Source: Beroe forskalii (lineage: Eukaryota; Ctenophora; Nuda; Beroida; Beroidae). From it: a DNA stretch of 64,000 bases. Numbering within the stretch: the stretch's first letter is position 1; each line of letters opens with the position of its first letter. The notes below the pieces were generated by a model that was not told where the DNA came from, did not search any database, and saw only the letters and a list, made by a program, of their open reading frames with translations. Shown piece by piece: positions 35,281-45,646 of this stretch. Location of the stretch: positions 297,018-361,017 of the forward strand of contig WFMF01000025.1 in the NCBI GenBank assembly GCA_011033025.1, read 5' to 3'. The position numbers and the translations under genes were made by a program.

Positions 35281-36045
35281 AGGTTAGGGTTTGGGGTTAG
35301 GATTAAGGTTTGGGTTGGGGTTAGGGTTAGGGTTTGGGTTTGGGTTAGGGTTAGGGTTAGGGTTAGGGTCTGGGTTTGGGTTTTGGGCTTGGGGGTTAGG
35401 GTTTGGGTTAGGGTTTGGGTTAGGGTTTGGGTTAGGGTTTGGGTTAGGGTTTGCTGGGTTTGGGTTAGGGTTTGGGTTAGGGTTTGGGTTAGGGTTTGGG
35501 TTAGGGTTTGGGTTAGGGTTTGGGTTAGGGTTTGGGGTTTGGGTTGGGTTGGGTTAGGGTTTGGGTTTGGTTAGGGTTTGGGTTAGGGTTTGGGTTAGGG
35601 TTTGGGTTAGGGTTTGGGTTAGGGTTTGGGTTAGGGTTTGGGTTAGGGTTTGGGTTAGGGTTTGGGTTAGGGTTTGGGTTAGGGTTTGGGTTAGGGTTTG
35701 GGTTAGGGTTTGGGTTAGGGGTTTGGGTTAGGGTTTGGGTTAGGGTTTGGGGTTAGGGTTTGGGTTAGGGTTTGAGTTTAGGGTTTGGGTTAAGGTTTGG
35801 GTTAGGGTTTAGGTTTGGGTTATGGTTTGGGTTATGGTTTGGGTTATGGTTTGGGTTATGGTTTGGGTTATGGTTTGGCTTAGGGTTTGGCTTAGGAGGT
35901 TTGGTTAGGGTTTGGGTTAGGGTTTGGGTTAGGGTTTGGGTTAGGGTTTGGGTTAGGGGTTTGGGTTAGGGGTTGAGACCCTTGGGTTAACCCCAACCCT
36001 AACCCTAACCCTAACCCTAACCCAACCCTAACCCCAAGTTTAGCC
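35281..36045. repeat. telomere-like array (TTAGGGTTTGGG)n, ending in inverted CCCTAA
   Basis: Mostly alternating TTAGGG and TTTGGG hexamers, with patches of pure TTAGGG and a GGGTTATGGTTT variant block (about 35820-35880). It switches strand near 35990 to CCCTAACCCTAA. It sits between the inverted arms of the foldback element, so it is an interstitial array and not a chromosome end. Long glycine/valine-rich open frames here are spurious. Confidence 0.9.
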
Positions 36046-36399
36046 CTAATCCTGACCCAACGATGTTGCGGGCCAATTTAGGACTACTTTAATTCATCGG
36101 CGCCTATAGGCGCCTATAGAATTTAGGCCAATGAATATAGGTCATAGACTCGGAGCTCAGCTAATAAAACTCATCCTCGCCAGTTCATGACTGTCTTAAT
36201 TCATCGAAAAAGAGGAATAACATAGATTGCTAGAAATCAATATCGGCGCCTATAGGCGCCGAAATATAGGCGCCGATAAGCGGTCGAAAAGCGCCGACGG
36301 CGCCGATAGGCGGTCCATAGGCGCTTATCGGCGCTTATCGGCGCCTATAGGCGCCGATGACCGCCGAAAAAATGAAAAATGTCAGTTATAGGCGCCTAT

Positions 36400-39243
36400 T
36401 GTATTGTATTGTATTGTATTGTAGGTTCCCCAAACTCGGAAGTAAGGGGGACAGTACCCTTAAGGGCACTGCCAGCACTGGGGCCACGGGACACCACTTA
36501 TAGCGACGGCAAGTTGCCACTGGTACCCACTGGGTGCTCTGGCTTTATTGGGAACAGCATTTCAGTGACATTGGCTTGGTGAACTTCACTGAGCAATGGG
36601 GGTCCGGGTGTTAGGCCAGACAAGCCGCCTTTTACTGCTGCACACTACAGTTTGAGTCAACTATATCTCTGTCCAAAGCACAGAAAAATAGATTTACTCT
36701 CTCTGTCCACATTGCCAAGGGTCGGTCAAAAAGTCATAAAAGGTAAGTGTAGTTTTGAAGGCGTGAGCTGGGTTGCCTTCGGTAACATAAGTGTATTTAA
36801 AAAGTGGTACGGATTTCATTTTGAGTGGTGATTATCGAAATGTCAGGACCCTCCTGCTCTCCTTCCATTATTTTCTTGAATCAGCTGGTGTATCGTCGTC
36901 TTTTATTATTATTACCTTGTGTAGGTGTGCTTCTACGTTTGTTAGTTTTGTGAGATAGTGTTCTGTTGGGGAAAGGCTTCTTTTGTTATTTGTGGCTTTC
37001 TTTCAAAAATATTGGTGTTGTTGAAAAATTTTATCATTTTGTTGATTAGATGACTACTTTGCAGATCGTCAATGCTATCAAATTGGTATTTGTTGAATAT
37101 TTCTTTTCTTTTATTGCTGAAATAAGAGCATTTATAAGAGCATTTATATGAGCATTTATAAGAGCATTTATATGATGCGCTGTTTCTAGGCAGTTCTCTT
37201 CCCAGTTGTAGTCAACGTATTTCATTACTTCTGTACAGTATTCACAGTGTTCATTATAACTCTGTTTTGTTTTTGTCATGCGATAGTTTAGGTTGTTATG
37301 ATTGGATAATATTTTAATTAAAGTACTAATTTTCTCATAGTTTAGTGTTAAGATTTTGTTTGTCATTTTATTTGTCCTGTATTTATAAGCTTTAACTAAA
37401 CCAGATGTAAGTATCTTAGCCTCACAGCTTATATCACTATATATAAATCTGTTTTCTATTGATCTATGGTAGTGTTTGTTAATGATATTAATAAATGTTG
37501 TGAATGGTGCTTTATTATACAGCGGATTTGATACTTGTTTTAAGGAACCTTTCTTAGCAAGGTAGTCAGCTATTTCATTTCCTTCATGACCTTCGTGGCC
37601 AGGTATCCAGTTGAGATTGACTGTGTTATTTCCTCCCAGCTCATTAAGTGAGTTATGGCAAATTTTTATTAATTCATTTTTTGTAAGTTTGTTCATTAGA
37701 AACTTAAGTACTGCTTGTGAATCTGAATAGAATTCGATATTTAAATTACTTAAGTTTTTGTTTCGTATGATTTCGCTAGCTTTCCATATGGCAATTGCTT
37801 CTGCTTGGTAAATGCTGGTGTGTGTTGGGAGTGGTTCTGCTACCTCATTTATTTCTTCTTCACTGAATGTTATACCGATTCCTGTGTTGCCTTTTCATTT
37901 TTGACCCATCTGTGAAGATTAGAAGGATTGATTCACATTCTTTCACTTGTATACTGTCCCTGTTTTCAATGTTGATTTTGTATGTTTTGTTTAAGATTGA
38001 GAAAGGACTAATTTTGTCTGAAATTGGGTTTGGGTCAATTTTATCACATTTTTTAATTCCCAATCAATTATTTCTTGTGTTGATTGTAATTTTTTCATTT
38101 TTATAGTTATTCATGTTCCAGTGTTTTTCAGTCTTGAGAGTTAATGCTCTTTTTAAAGCTGTTTCTTCTAATTTTAACTCAATTGGTGCCATATTAAGGA
38201 GTAAATTTAGGGAGTACTTTGGGAGTGCTAGTTTTACACCTTGTTATCATATGTTGTGCCATAGTTTGTATAGGAGTTATTTTAGCTATTTGTGATTTTG
38301 TTAGGTTCATTGCCCAAACAATAGATCCATAACTTATAATCGGTATGATGATTGTCTTGTATATCCAGAGCATTTGTTGTGGAGATATTCCCCATGCCCA
38401 TTTGCTACCTATTGCCCTTTTTGTGGCAAAAGAGCCTTTTACTCTTTTGACTACATTCTCGATGTGATCATTCCATTTTAGTTTATTATCAATTGTTATT
38501 CTAAGTATTTTACTGTTTTTGATATCTCAATTTTGTGACCATCAAGTTTGATTGATTTTGGTGTTTATTTTCCTGGTTGTAGACCAGAAAATTACTTTTG
38601 TTTTAAGTGTGCTGATTTCTAGTGAGTTTTGGTTACACCATTTCATTATTTTCTCAACCATGTTTTTTGTGTTTATTTTTATTCCATATATATCTTTCCC
38701 AGTACTGAGTAGACTGACATCATCTGCAAATGATTGTATATTGTCACTGTATTATATAATCAAATTTTTAAGCTATAATGGTCCATAGAGGATTGCACAG
38801 ATTCAATTAATTCTATGTTTTTTGAGAAGTGAAATTTAAAATTTTGGCAGAGCTTCCGCAGGGCAAAGAAGCCCTACTTCAAACTGCTGAACAAAATTCC
38901 CCAATATCACTTGATTTTAGTGTGACAGATTGGGACCTCACTGGTAGATCTGGAGGATTTTAGTTCTCATCCGGCTAAAAGCACAAAGAACTATTGACTG
39001 TAAGAGGAAAGACTAATGGCTGATACAGCGCTAGTCTGTTAGGTTGCACATTGTTCTTATACTCCAAGAGCATAAGAAAGTTGGCAGCCTACTTGTTGCT
39101 TCTTAGTCTTAACGCACCATCGCTGTAGTATTAGCAAGCTAATCTACAGACTACGGCCTCGGGAGCAGCAACGAAGCTCCGTTCCAGGGAATCTCACCGA
39201 TGTTCTGATTTAACGGTATGGTGCCCGAATCATCAGAACCTGG
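36400..39243 (-). mobile_element. 5'-truncated LINE with RT and RNase H, minus strand
   Basis: On the minus strand the 3' end is a (TACAA)n tail (36400-36422), as in many non-LTR retrotransposons. It is flanked by an 11-bp duplication TAGGCGCCTAT (36389-36399 and 39244-39254). The duplication falls in a repeated palindrome, but the foldback arm resumes exactly across it, which supports the boundaries. Coding remnants are given separately. The 5' 400 bp (about 38850-39243) are not recognised. Confidence 0.7.
37046..38830 (-). pseudogene. LINE polyprotein remnant: reverse transcriptase end plus RNase H
   Basis: Read on the minus strand, the RT part contains QSFADDVSLLS (about 38740-38710) and NDHIENVVKRVKGSFATKRA with a WAWGISPQQMLWIYKTI-like thumb region (about 38490-38340), interrupted by stops and frameshifts. 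RNase H follows: the IFTDGSK motif near 37905, YQAEAIAIWKAS near 37815, FYSDSQAVLKFL near 37715 and NWIPGHEGHEGNEIADYLAK near 37590. All four acidic positions of RNase H are present. The last open frame (37046-37696) is undamaged but the whole is not. An RT-RNase H order with this HEG..GNEIAD motif points to an I-group-type LINE. Near its end, tandem AGCATTTATA words give a repeated ALINALI segment, a local expansion. Confidence 0.8.
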
Positions 39244-39558
39244 TAGGCGCCTATAGGCGCCGAAAAGCGGCACCGCCTATAGGCACCGAATCGGCGCCGA
39301 AAAAAACTTATAGGCGCCTATAGGCGCCGATTCGGCGCCTTTAGGCGCCGAATCGGTGGTTTGCACAAGTGGTAATGTGCCAAGGTTTCAACATCATATC
39401 AACTCTTCATGTATGCTAGTTTGTAGGTATCATCATGGTATTTTTTATCTACAAACCACAGTACAGAAGTGCTGTAATAAATCCATGTCTCCATAGTAAG
39501 TAGGCAAAAATAATAATAATAAGGAAAGGAATAACTAAATATCGTGCTCATATCATGC

Positions 39559-39801
39559 TCATAACATGCTCATAGAATTATGCCAGTGACAAACTGGAAT
39601 GAATAAAAAAAATTCAATAATTGAGGGCGAGCTCCGGATGGAGGATAGAGTGTCTTCTAACCATTGGGCGAAACGGTGGTTGAATGCACCGGTCATGCTA
39701 ATGATTGGGCGGAGTGGGGTGCCTTGCTTGTGTACTTTGGGCAGAAGGTTTCGCCCAATGGTTAGGAGACACTCTGTCCGCCATCTGGAGCTCGCTCTCA
39801 A
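39559..39801 (-). pseudogene. Penelope-like reverse transcriptase fragment with inverted duplication
   Basis: Minus-strand frame with LPKVHKQGTPLRPIISM and FNHRFAQWLEDTL, the conserved start of the RT domain of Penelope-like elements (PKxHK..PLRPI). Only about 45 residues are recognisable. The downstream coding strand (about 39621-39680) is copied in inverse orientation at about 39747-39808, replacing the upstream part of the RT, so the copy cannot be functional. It lies inside the outer hAT-like element. Confidence 0.7.
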
Positions 39802-40268
39802 TGATCAAGGACTCCTTCAGCCTCAGGGATATCTTGGGGAAGTCAAAAAGATTCAATGATGTTCATAATAATTTAACGCCTTAAAACAAGCAAGTGCTCT
39901 GGGCTAACAATGGGTCATCAGTTGGGTAAGGAGGATTATGAGGCACAATATGTCTGCACACGGTTTTTTAACATGAAAAATTGCTCAAGACTTGTTAAAG
40001 TACCATTGTATACGACTCATAATTTTCACGATTCTTACCCATTTCTGTAGCCCAAAATTCATTCTCAGACATTGAAAAACCCAAAAATTTTCCGGCGAGC
40101 TCCGCCCCCCTAACCCCCGGCCAGGGGCTCTGCCCCTGGACCCCGCTGGGGGCTGCGCCCCCAGACCCCTGCCGCCAGGGGCTCCGCCCCAGGACCCTTT
40201 CCCTGGGCTCGCTTCGCTCGCCCAGCCCCCCCCAACTCGAAATTGAGAATTACGGCCCTGCTGGTGAG

Positions 40269-43200
40269 ATTCCACTTCGGTACTTCTACCTAGTACTAGT
40301 AGCTGTAACAGTGTAACCTGTCTCTTCAGGTTTTACTAAATGGTTATCGGTTGAGGAGCAGTACGTCACCGGTTCTTTTCGCACGAGGGGGAGCCGACTG
40401 CCGAGTGTGATAAGTCCCTTATACCAACATACCAGGAGGCAAGCCGAGTTGGAAACCTGATATTTACTCCACAATAATGACTCAGTTAGTACCTATTCTT
40501 CTATTCTGACAAACACCCATCATCTATTATTATTTTGCGAGTTTCGTCATAAGTAGGTACAGATTGATGTTTTGATGACACCGTGAAGGTCATCAAGTTA
40601 CTGATTATAATTTCGATAACCTCTGTTTATTCTTTTTATTCACTCGTTTTTCTTACCTTTTTCTTCACTTCAAAGTTAATAACCCGCGAGAAAAAGCTAA
40701 AAAGCCACGTGACTCAAATTTGTCAGGCGTTGCCTGACCCCCTCGCGCGCAGAATCGCGCATTTAGTTTCTGCTTCTCCATAAAATTGATTAAACCAATA
40801 AACTGGTAAAATTTTGCGTCACGTTTTCTTATCGCACTGCAATAACTTGCAAAAAATGGTTTAATTACTACTTATAGAGTTTTAGCGCTGTCTTTAGTTC
40901 TTTCTTTCATTAGGTACCTATAACTATTCAATTGATTCGTGATTCTAGACATTAAGAAATCTCACTGATATTCATCTGTAAATTTTCTTGTCACCTTAAC
41001 GAGTAATTCAAATTGACTGACAGGAGCTCTAACCCAGACCATACACCATAGCCCGGACATTGATATAAATCACTGTGGCTGCGCTACGCGGAATATGAAA
41101 GTTAGGAACTTTCTCGCGCGTGCTGAAGTGCCCTCACATTTAAATTTTGCAGCTATATAGTTTTCTCACCTTTGTACGCGGATTTTGAATTTTCTGCAAG
41201 TAAAGGGTTTGATCTGCATTTTCCAACAATCCCAGTTTTCTCAGCACATTTACTTGCTGAGTTATGGCCCGTTGAAAATCACGGAAAATCATTCGTCTTT
41301 GTTTGTTCTTAGCTTCTAGGCGCATGGCGTCGCGGGAATGGGAAAACGGTCTTGAAAAGTTCAATATTTCTAGAATAACATCAAAATTTCAAAGTTGCAC
41401 ACCTAAGCGCCAATAAGTCATTTGTTGAAATCAAGGTGAATCCTTATTCTCCCTGACCAATGAACATATCTCGGGGGACTTGTCCCGGGGGACCTTTAAC
41501 TCTTGAGCCCATCATTCGAATAACCTGCTCAGAGTTTTGTCATAATCTCTCGTGGCTCCTTGAATAGTATTTCAGTAATTCTTGCAACGTGACGCAAGGT
41601 GCGACAATCCCGTTGAATCGCCGTTACCTGTATGCCTTGGGTACTGATAACTTTAATATAATGTCATTTCACAGGGTGTCGTTGAAGGTAATATCCTCTG
41701 CTCACGTGTCATATATGCTTGCAGCTAAGTAGTGGGTAAGTGCTACAGCCCTACCTCACTACAGTAGGAGCGTGCGGGCTTGAAAGGATAATATTAATAC
41801 CTGCAGCATTATATTTATGTGAGTATCCGAACAGTGTAGCTCTGATCCTCTCCTGTAGCTATCAGTCCACAGAGCTGGGTCGAATCTGAGCGTTAGCGTA
41901 GTAATACGCTGAGTAATAATGTTGAGCCACGAAGGGGCGAGCCATTATTACGAACCGTATTAATTATTCTAGCGATTGGATGAATTCATTATTTCATAAT
42001 TCGTCATAACACTACAGACTTATAAAATCGCCGTTCCGCATAATCATATAAATTATTCGACTTTTTAAGCCGTCCGGCCTGCAGCTTTGACATTTATAAC
42101 GTTTTCTATGAAATTGAAATAGTACGAGGTTAGCTCATTTGAGCTCTACACTCTGTTCACTTTAATATCAATTACAGTTTTAATGAAAACGTCGCGAGTT
42201 CAATAAAGTTATTAGTGCTCCTAAGCAGCATCGAGTGAGCCCCATCATTACTACCTGCCGCCTCTGACTCGCAGCCCTAGCTCGACTAGTAGTTGCTGCT
42301 TTAGGTTCCTTCACCCCTTTTAAATTCTAGAATTATAATAGAACCATCATCTTTTTACCATCTTCAACCTGAACCTTGAGTCACGACGATTATTCGATGT
42401 TCAAGTTTCAACCATCTATAGCTCTTTAATTTAGGGTGCGTTTAGAGTGAATTTGGGGTGAGCCTAGGGTGCATTCTGTTTTGGAGAGGTGCCCTTAGGG
42501 TGCATTTGGGGTGAATTAAAGGTGCAATTAGGCTGCATTTAGGCCTAGGGTGTGTCGAACGACTGGTCATTGACCATTCTTATTTGTGTCGCACCTTCGC
42601 AAATGATACTTGAAGTCCAAGATTTAATCACTTATTAGCGCAACCGGTCATTTGGACAAAAGTTTCAAATTCGTTTTTGTTTAAACTTAAAAAAAGGCCA
42701 ACAAGGTATCCATTTTAGCGTTTCCTCCTTGCGCGATGTAGATCGCGAGTGGTGAAAACAAATGATCAAGACTAAAATCAGATAAGCTGATATTATAATC
42801 GATTTAGATATTGATATGCTGTGATGCAATCCAAGGATGTCTGTATCATGTTTTGGACTGGCTAAATGTTTAGAAGCAACTGATTTGATGGGCCGCGCAG
42901 CTTGCATGCCAGGACAACTTGAATAAAAGAATAAGATTCCATCTGTAATTCTTGACAGATTTTCAATTTTCATTGTATTAAGCTCCCTATACTAATGAAT
43001 ACCTTTGAGAACTCCCTATCTCTATACCTGGTGCTCCTACAAGACACCAAGTGCTCCTACAAGACACCAAGTCGTGCCAGTACAGCAATTCTGCTCTCTT
43101 TGATGTTGCTATTTGTGACGTAAAAGCACACGACTATTGCATTCAATTATTTATCTTTTATTCTTTTATTACTTCTGATTCCCTTGTTCGCAGAAATTTA

Positions 43201-45646
43201 AGTTTATGTTGCCTTTCATTTGAAGATCAAGTGAGCAAGTGATCGGCAAAACCAATTTCGCTGTCGTGGCTACGAAATAGCGAAATGGTATGTAAAGTGA
43301 AAATGCATGTGTTCTTGTCGTTTAGCCTATATTTGTTGGCAGTTATGTAGCTTGAAGCTTCTAGAGAGTAAAATTATAATGAGTTACCCTAATCTTAATA
43401 CGACAAAACCTTAATGACCCTGACTTTCTGAGTCAACGTTATAGGAATCCACTTGATACTTTGGTGTATTTAATTAAAGCGTTACTGAGTTAAATCATAT
43501 ATGGTTGAAACGTCTGGGCTTCATTTTCTTGAGGGTTGTAGACAGTAGAGACTATCCGAATTCTCCTGTTCGCAATGCAATGTCCAGTTTCGTTGCAATG
43601 TCCAGTTTCTGCCAATGAAGCAATGAGTTAAGTAAAATCATTCACGTCGGCTTTTACTGGCGCTGTCAGGGAATTCATCGTTCCTGAAATTTCCGGATTA
43701 TCAAGCTTGAACAAGCTTGATAAACATTACTTTGTAGTTATTAGTTAACTCGTAGTTAGTCCTTCTTGAAAATCTATAGCCGCATCCAGTGACCAATTGC
43801 CCACTGACCACTGACATTCACGTATCCTATTTCTTAAATTTACTTGGATATTTTAATACCAAATCTGAATCCAAAACATAAAGTCAGAAATTCAATCGCA
43901 TGTACTATAAACTTATAAATTGTTGATATTTGATCTATTTTCACAAATTTTTTAATCTAAACTTTGGGTCCGTACTAACTTGATAGTGCCCATTAGATCT
44001 ATGATTTGATAGGATCTGTGAACTGTGCTTGAACAATTGTACACTGATATTCTGATGTCTGCGCTAACAGCTGGTAATATAAATAGCACCACCTTTAACG
44101 GCTCCATCAGCTGTTCTTGCAGGCTTGTTGCCGCACAATCGCACCCAGACACTTACATCATCTCCATTAATTCTCTGCTGTACGAAAATTGATCAAATCA
44201 AATCATAAGTCCATGATCAAACAGTATGTGCCTGAACGGGGTATAATACGCGTAAGATTGGCGTTACACAGTTGTTGATCAGCTATATATCTTTGTTCGC
44301 CGGGGACTTTCTAGCATTACCTACTAATTTGTTCATTCTCGAGCCTTAAAATCATAACGTCCATTTCAGTCATAGGCAGCAATTTTCAGCCTAAAATTAA
44401 CAAAATTTTGCACTTCAAATGAGTTATAATTTTCATTTCTTTTTCCAAATCTAATTCCATTCTAACAGTTTTTCCCATGTTACTCCCCTAAGAGTGAAAT
44501 GTTGTAGTGCGTCCATCCCCCTTAAACTTCCCATTCCTACTCTCCAATTCTACCATATTAACAAAATTCTACTTTCTTTCCATTCCCTGATTCCCATTCC
44601 CACTTTCCACTCCCACTTTCCAATCCCACTTCCTATTCCCACTGTCCATGGTCCATTCCCACTTTGATTCCGGCTTCCTGATTCAGACTGGCAGCCCTGC
44701 ACTGCCTGATGACCCTGGGGAGTGAATGGGACTTGTTCCCTTCCGCAACGTCTGCTTTTCGAACCATTCCCTATGCAGCAGAATATGTCCCATTTGACCC
44801 CTCACCCGAAGCAAAAGTTATTTTATCATTTAAATATTAGCACCCTGTTCTAATTCGTACTGGAGCTAGCTTCACAAGCTTGGTGCTCGAAAGGATGTCT
44901 TTTGAGTTTGGTGCGGGAGTCACGTATTCATTCAGCTGGGGCCCGCTGACGTCACGAATGTAGACAAGCTGACAAGGGTAGTTTAAAAATAAGGTATAAT
45001 CAATTATTGAGTAGCAGCGTATTTTGCTGAAGGAGCTCTGGTCGTGACGTTAGAAGTATTATTCCTATATACCCGCCCTGCAAAACCATCTCATTATCTC
45101 AATGACATTTTACTGGCTTTTTATTGATATTTCTCTGCGCTTCATCTGTCATTTTCATCATGCTTAGTGTTATGTGCGCTGAACGTTTGAGGAGACCTGA
45201 ATAAAATGCTTCTTGAGCAATAACGATTCCTAATTGCAATTTTCTTATGCCATAATAGCATAATGTTTATGCAGCTCTAGGCTTCCAGATACAGATTGTT
45301 GGGTATTTGGAATTCCTTTTTAAATTAAAAAAAGGGTGTTGTCAACTGACGACTGTTTTATTTGTCCAGGTAATCTTATAATAGTATAATATCACCAAAT
45401 TGATATTTTGTTAGCTATATGTGGCTCTATATTTGGTTATGGGGACTGACTGCTGTATGCTACTTTCCTATAATAACCATTTTGACATAGAACTGTAATT
45501 TGTAGAAGCGGTAGAGAATTCGTTGTATGCGATTTGTTTCCATCTCCAGAATTACCAGCATTTTTTTAGATATTGTTATTGAAAATCTCGATGTTCGCTT
45601 TTGACCCTAATTTGTCTTGTAGGATGGCTGATTTGTGTTGATTGGA
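40269..45646. other. gene-free stretch
   Basis: No gene is recognised in 5.4 kb. Content noted: a GTCAGGCGTTGCCTGAC hairpin near 40721 (second copy of the one near 6750), a tract with a GGCCATAACTCAGCAAGTAA word on the minus strand near 41250 that reads like a dispersed repeat, a degenerate TAGGGTGCATTTGGGGTGA minisatellite (42425-42550), and CTCCTACAAGACACCAAGTG duplicated at about 43035. Open frames such as 42665-42973 and 43952-44152 on the minus strand have no recognisable family. Confidence 0.45.

Larger units (their letters stand above)
34865..39381. mobile_element. giant foldback element with telomere-like loop, interrupted by a LINE
   Basis: The ends are GGCACAATCCCACTTGTG and the inverse, flanked by a perfect 8-bp duplication AAGGTTTC (34857-34864 and 39382-39389). 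The arms of about 400 bp are filled with GGCGCCTATAGGCGCC palindromes and match each other along their length. The right arm is split by a LINE (36400-39243) and resumes at 39255. The loop is the 12-bp TTAGGGTTTGGG array. Without the LINE the element is about 1.66 kb. It has no coding capacity. Confidence 0.8.
34692..40260. mobile_element. outer hAT-like element (CAGGGCCGTAATTC ends) carrying nested insertions
   Basis: The left end CAGGGCCGTAATTC and the right end GAATTACGGCCCTG are inverted repeats. They are flanked by an 8-bp near-perfect duplication, CTGTTGAG (34684-34691) and CTGGTGAG (40261-40268). These are classic hAT features. The right subterminal part (40095-40240) is GC-rich with hairpins (GGGGCTCTGCCCC, GGGGGCTGCGCCCCC). 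The outer element itself is only about 1.05 kb; the rest is a nested foldback element (34865-39381). No hAT transposase was seen. Confidence 0.75.

Noticed and set aside
35251-35969. Gly/Phe/Val-rich open frames
   Set aside because: Translation of the telomere-like array.
35281-36045. Chromosome end (true telomere)
   Set aside because: Flanked on both sides by unique and transposon sequence, with mixed TTTGGG units and a strand switch; interstitial.
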